From Agapetus fuscipes (Eukaryota > Arthropoda > Insecta > Trichoptera > Glossosomatidae): a stretch of 64,000 nt of DNA. The notes below the pieces were generated by a model. The model did no database searches, was not told the DNA's origin, and was given only the letters and a program-made list of their open reading frames with translations. Made by a program: the position numbers and the translations under genes. The DNA lies in contig OX637334.1 of assembly GCA_951799405.1 (NCBI GenBank), forward strand, positions 6,200,001-6,264,000, in the 5' to 3' direction. Shown here piece by piece: positions 62,562 through 64,000 of the stretch (positions are counted from its first letter, which is position 1; each line of letters starts with the position of its first letter).

Positions 62562-62717
62562 CCAGCGCTTGCACATGCTGCATGTGTGCATACAAAATAA
62601 AACAAACTTCAACTCAAGGCAACTCCTGCCGCCTTTGCCTAAAACCGGAGGGGCATCGACAAAAGTGAAACAAGTTTATATAGCATGAGTTTCATCCTCA
62701 TACCAACCGATTAGTCA
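62562..62717 (-). mobile_element. Rep-A copy, older type, 3'-shortened
   Basis: 5' end TTGACTAATCGGTTGGTATG at 62717; stops at CATGCAGCATGTGCAAGCGC. Confidence 0.75.
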
Positions 62718-62739
62718 ATACAAAAAAAAAAAAAGGCTC

Positions 62740-62953
62740 AACCACTTCAGTTGAAGTGGGGACTTTCCAGCTCCCGAGGGTGCTGAAACTCCTTTCTTGT
62801 GAAAGCTGAGTAAACTTTGCCGGCATTTTATTTTGAGCTTGAAAGAAACACCAAAACGGGAATTTATATTTTCTGACACCCTCGCTCGGTGAAATTCGAA
62901 CCCGAGCTCTCGATACAGAATGCAAGCACTCTACCAACTGAGCTATCGACCGG
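62740..62953 (-). mobile_element. S2 SINE, short form ending in oligo(T)
   Basis: Head at 62953 (CCGGTCGATAGCTCAGTTGG) with B box GGGTTCGAATTTC. It ends just after the near-palindrome CCACTTCAACTGAAGTGG, followed on its strand by TTGAGCC and 13 T (62722-62734). Confidence 0.87.
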
Positions 62954-63244
62954 TCTGCAAGAAGTAATTTTTCGACAGGCAGAACTGAATTGTTCCATTC
63001 ACCATCTTACTACGCTCGGTCCATTCCGTTCTATACGAGAGCTGTTTAATATTCATATACACGCCAAAGCACTAAATAATCCTCCTTCTGGGGGAAGTGC
63101 AAGAAGGAGAGGAGAAGGAAGACACCTGCAAAGTCAGATGGAGCAAACAACGCCAAATTACCACTCGGTCATTCATGAGAGGAATTATCAGATCAACTGG
63201 AGTATTTGAAGTCATCAAAGAGCAACCGCAACAAACTTTCCATC
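62954..63244. other. No recognisable feature
   Basis: A 106-codon plus frame (62889-63209) begins inside S2 and has no domain. Confidence 0.4.
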
Positions 63245-63392
63245 AAGTCTTACAGCTACTGGGTCTTGCTTGAGTATTGGCGCTTTGTAGCGATGACCAA
63301 GCTCGTACACCTCTGCGGCACTACAACAAGTGTCATAAATTCCTTGAGTCTCTAGAATCTAGAGATTCTCCCGCACAGGGTTTCTTAAAAAA
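63245..63392 (+). mobile_element. S1-variant 3' half with the 5S-chimera type tail
   Basis: AAGTCTTACAGCTACTGGGT, GTACACCTCTGCGGCACTAC, TCTCCCGCACAGGGTTTCTT and eight A: same tail as 48395-48798. Confidence 0.82.
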
Positions 63393-63525
63393 AACTTGCA
63401 TACTATTTTCGTTAGCGAATTTTTCTGTTGCCAAAATTTCATCAATGGAATTTTTGGTTAGCTACATTTTTTAAATCTTCACTTCAATCCAGTCAAATGC
63501 TGTCATTTCATACCAAAAACTAGTG

Positions 63526-63760
63526 TTTGATTCTAACCGAGGGTGAGAGAAATAATCCCTATTTTTGTTTCTATTTCAAACTCAAAACAAAAAACCTGCA
63601 AGTTTACTCAGCCTTCATAAGAAATGAGAACCAGCCACCTCAGGCGCTAAAAAAATCTCCACTTCATCTGAAATGGTTAGCGTACCTCACTTACCTTGAA
63701 TATAATTGGGTTACAAACACCGCATGCAAAAAGTTTCCCTAGATGTGCAGTTTAGTTCAT
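63526..63760 (+). mobile_element. S2 SINE, diverged, head partly missing
   Basis: GTTTGATTCTAACCGAGGGT, CAGCCTTCATAAGAAATGAG, CTTCATCTGAAATGGTTAGC, GTGCAGTTTAGTTC. Confidence 0.72.
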
Positions 63761-64000
63761 TTATGTCACTCAATACTTAAATTGATGAACGTGGTATCAT
63801 GGGAAGAAATAAATTAATGTTGGAATGAAAAACCACCCGTAACAATGGAAGTCAACGAATTTTCATATTTTTCGTCAACGGAATTTTTCACGTTTCCAAT
63901 TTTCGGTCAACGGCATGTTTTTTACTATTTTTTTACAATCATGAACTAATTTTTTTTATTATTTTTTAACGTTAAAATCAAGGAAAGAAGCAAAATTAAG
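63761..64000. other. No recognisable feature
   Basis: AT-rich to the window edge; repeated TTTTTCGTCAACGG-like words at 63860-63915 only. Confidence 0.4.

Overview
The window looks like repeat-dominated, AT-rich animal DNA, most probably from an insect nuclear genome. The evidence is eukaryotic mobile elements of types common in arthropods: Jockey-like and RTE-like non-LTR retrotransposons (LINEs), a mariner, hAT-like and Harbinger-like miniature elements, tRNA-headed SINEs, and a 5S rRNA fragment closely resembling insect 5S as I remember it. I see no operons, ribosome binding sites, CRISPR arrays or bacterial genes, and no host protein-coding gene I can defend. Insect order or species cannot be fixed from sequence reading alone.

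Layout. 1-2171: a Jockey-like LINE on the minus strand, running off the left edge and broken by one nonsense codon. 2172-3077: an internally deleted mariner with intact terminal repeats. 3.7-8.8 kb: SINEs, an hAT-like miniature element with a perfect 8-bp target duplication, a 173-bp foldback element, and copies of an abundant retroposon called Rep-A here. 8880-12562: three 5'-truncated RTE-like LINE copies inserted one behind another. 12.5-23.4 kb: mixed SINE, Rep-A, LINE-tail and foldback fragments. 23427-26092: a 5'-truncated Jockey-like LINE with an undamaged 787-codon reading frame, the best-preserved coding sequence here. 26-35 kb: nested Rep-A, SINE and foldback insertions. 35-39.5 kb: the most repeat-poor part, with no recognisable gene. 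39.5-52 kb: dense Rep-A, several hairpin elements, and at 48.4-48.8 kb a chimeric SINE whose head is 5S rRNA sequence followed by a tRNA-like unit. 52-64 kb: minisatellites, more SINEs, and a tandem pair of hairpin-ended units at 59.8-60.7 kb resembling Helentron-type elements.

Family names used here are local labels. Rep-A: about 230-320 bp, about 49 copies, starts at TTCCTTGACTTATAGG and ends in TTAGA-type repeats. S1 and S2: two tRNA-headed SINE families. S3: a tRNA-like unit seen once. S4: a short anonymous repeat. LINE-A and LINE-E: Jockey-like LINEs. LINE-B, C and D: RTE-like LINE groups. M1, M2 and M3: hairpin elements. D3: an anonymous repeat tail. X: the 59.8-60.7 kb units.

The elements are linked functionally. 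SINEs and Rep-A encode no protein and would need LINE machinery to move. Rep-A forms the 3' end of one RTE-like copy (LINE-B2), which points to RTE-like enzymes as its driver. Clean target duplications of 6-10 bp around several Rep-A copies support target-primed reverse transcription. Nearly all protein-coding copies are truncated or mutated, so the region reads as a layered record of insertions rather than an active gene neighbourhood.
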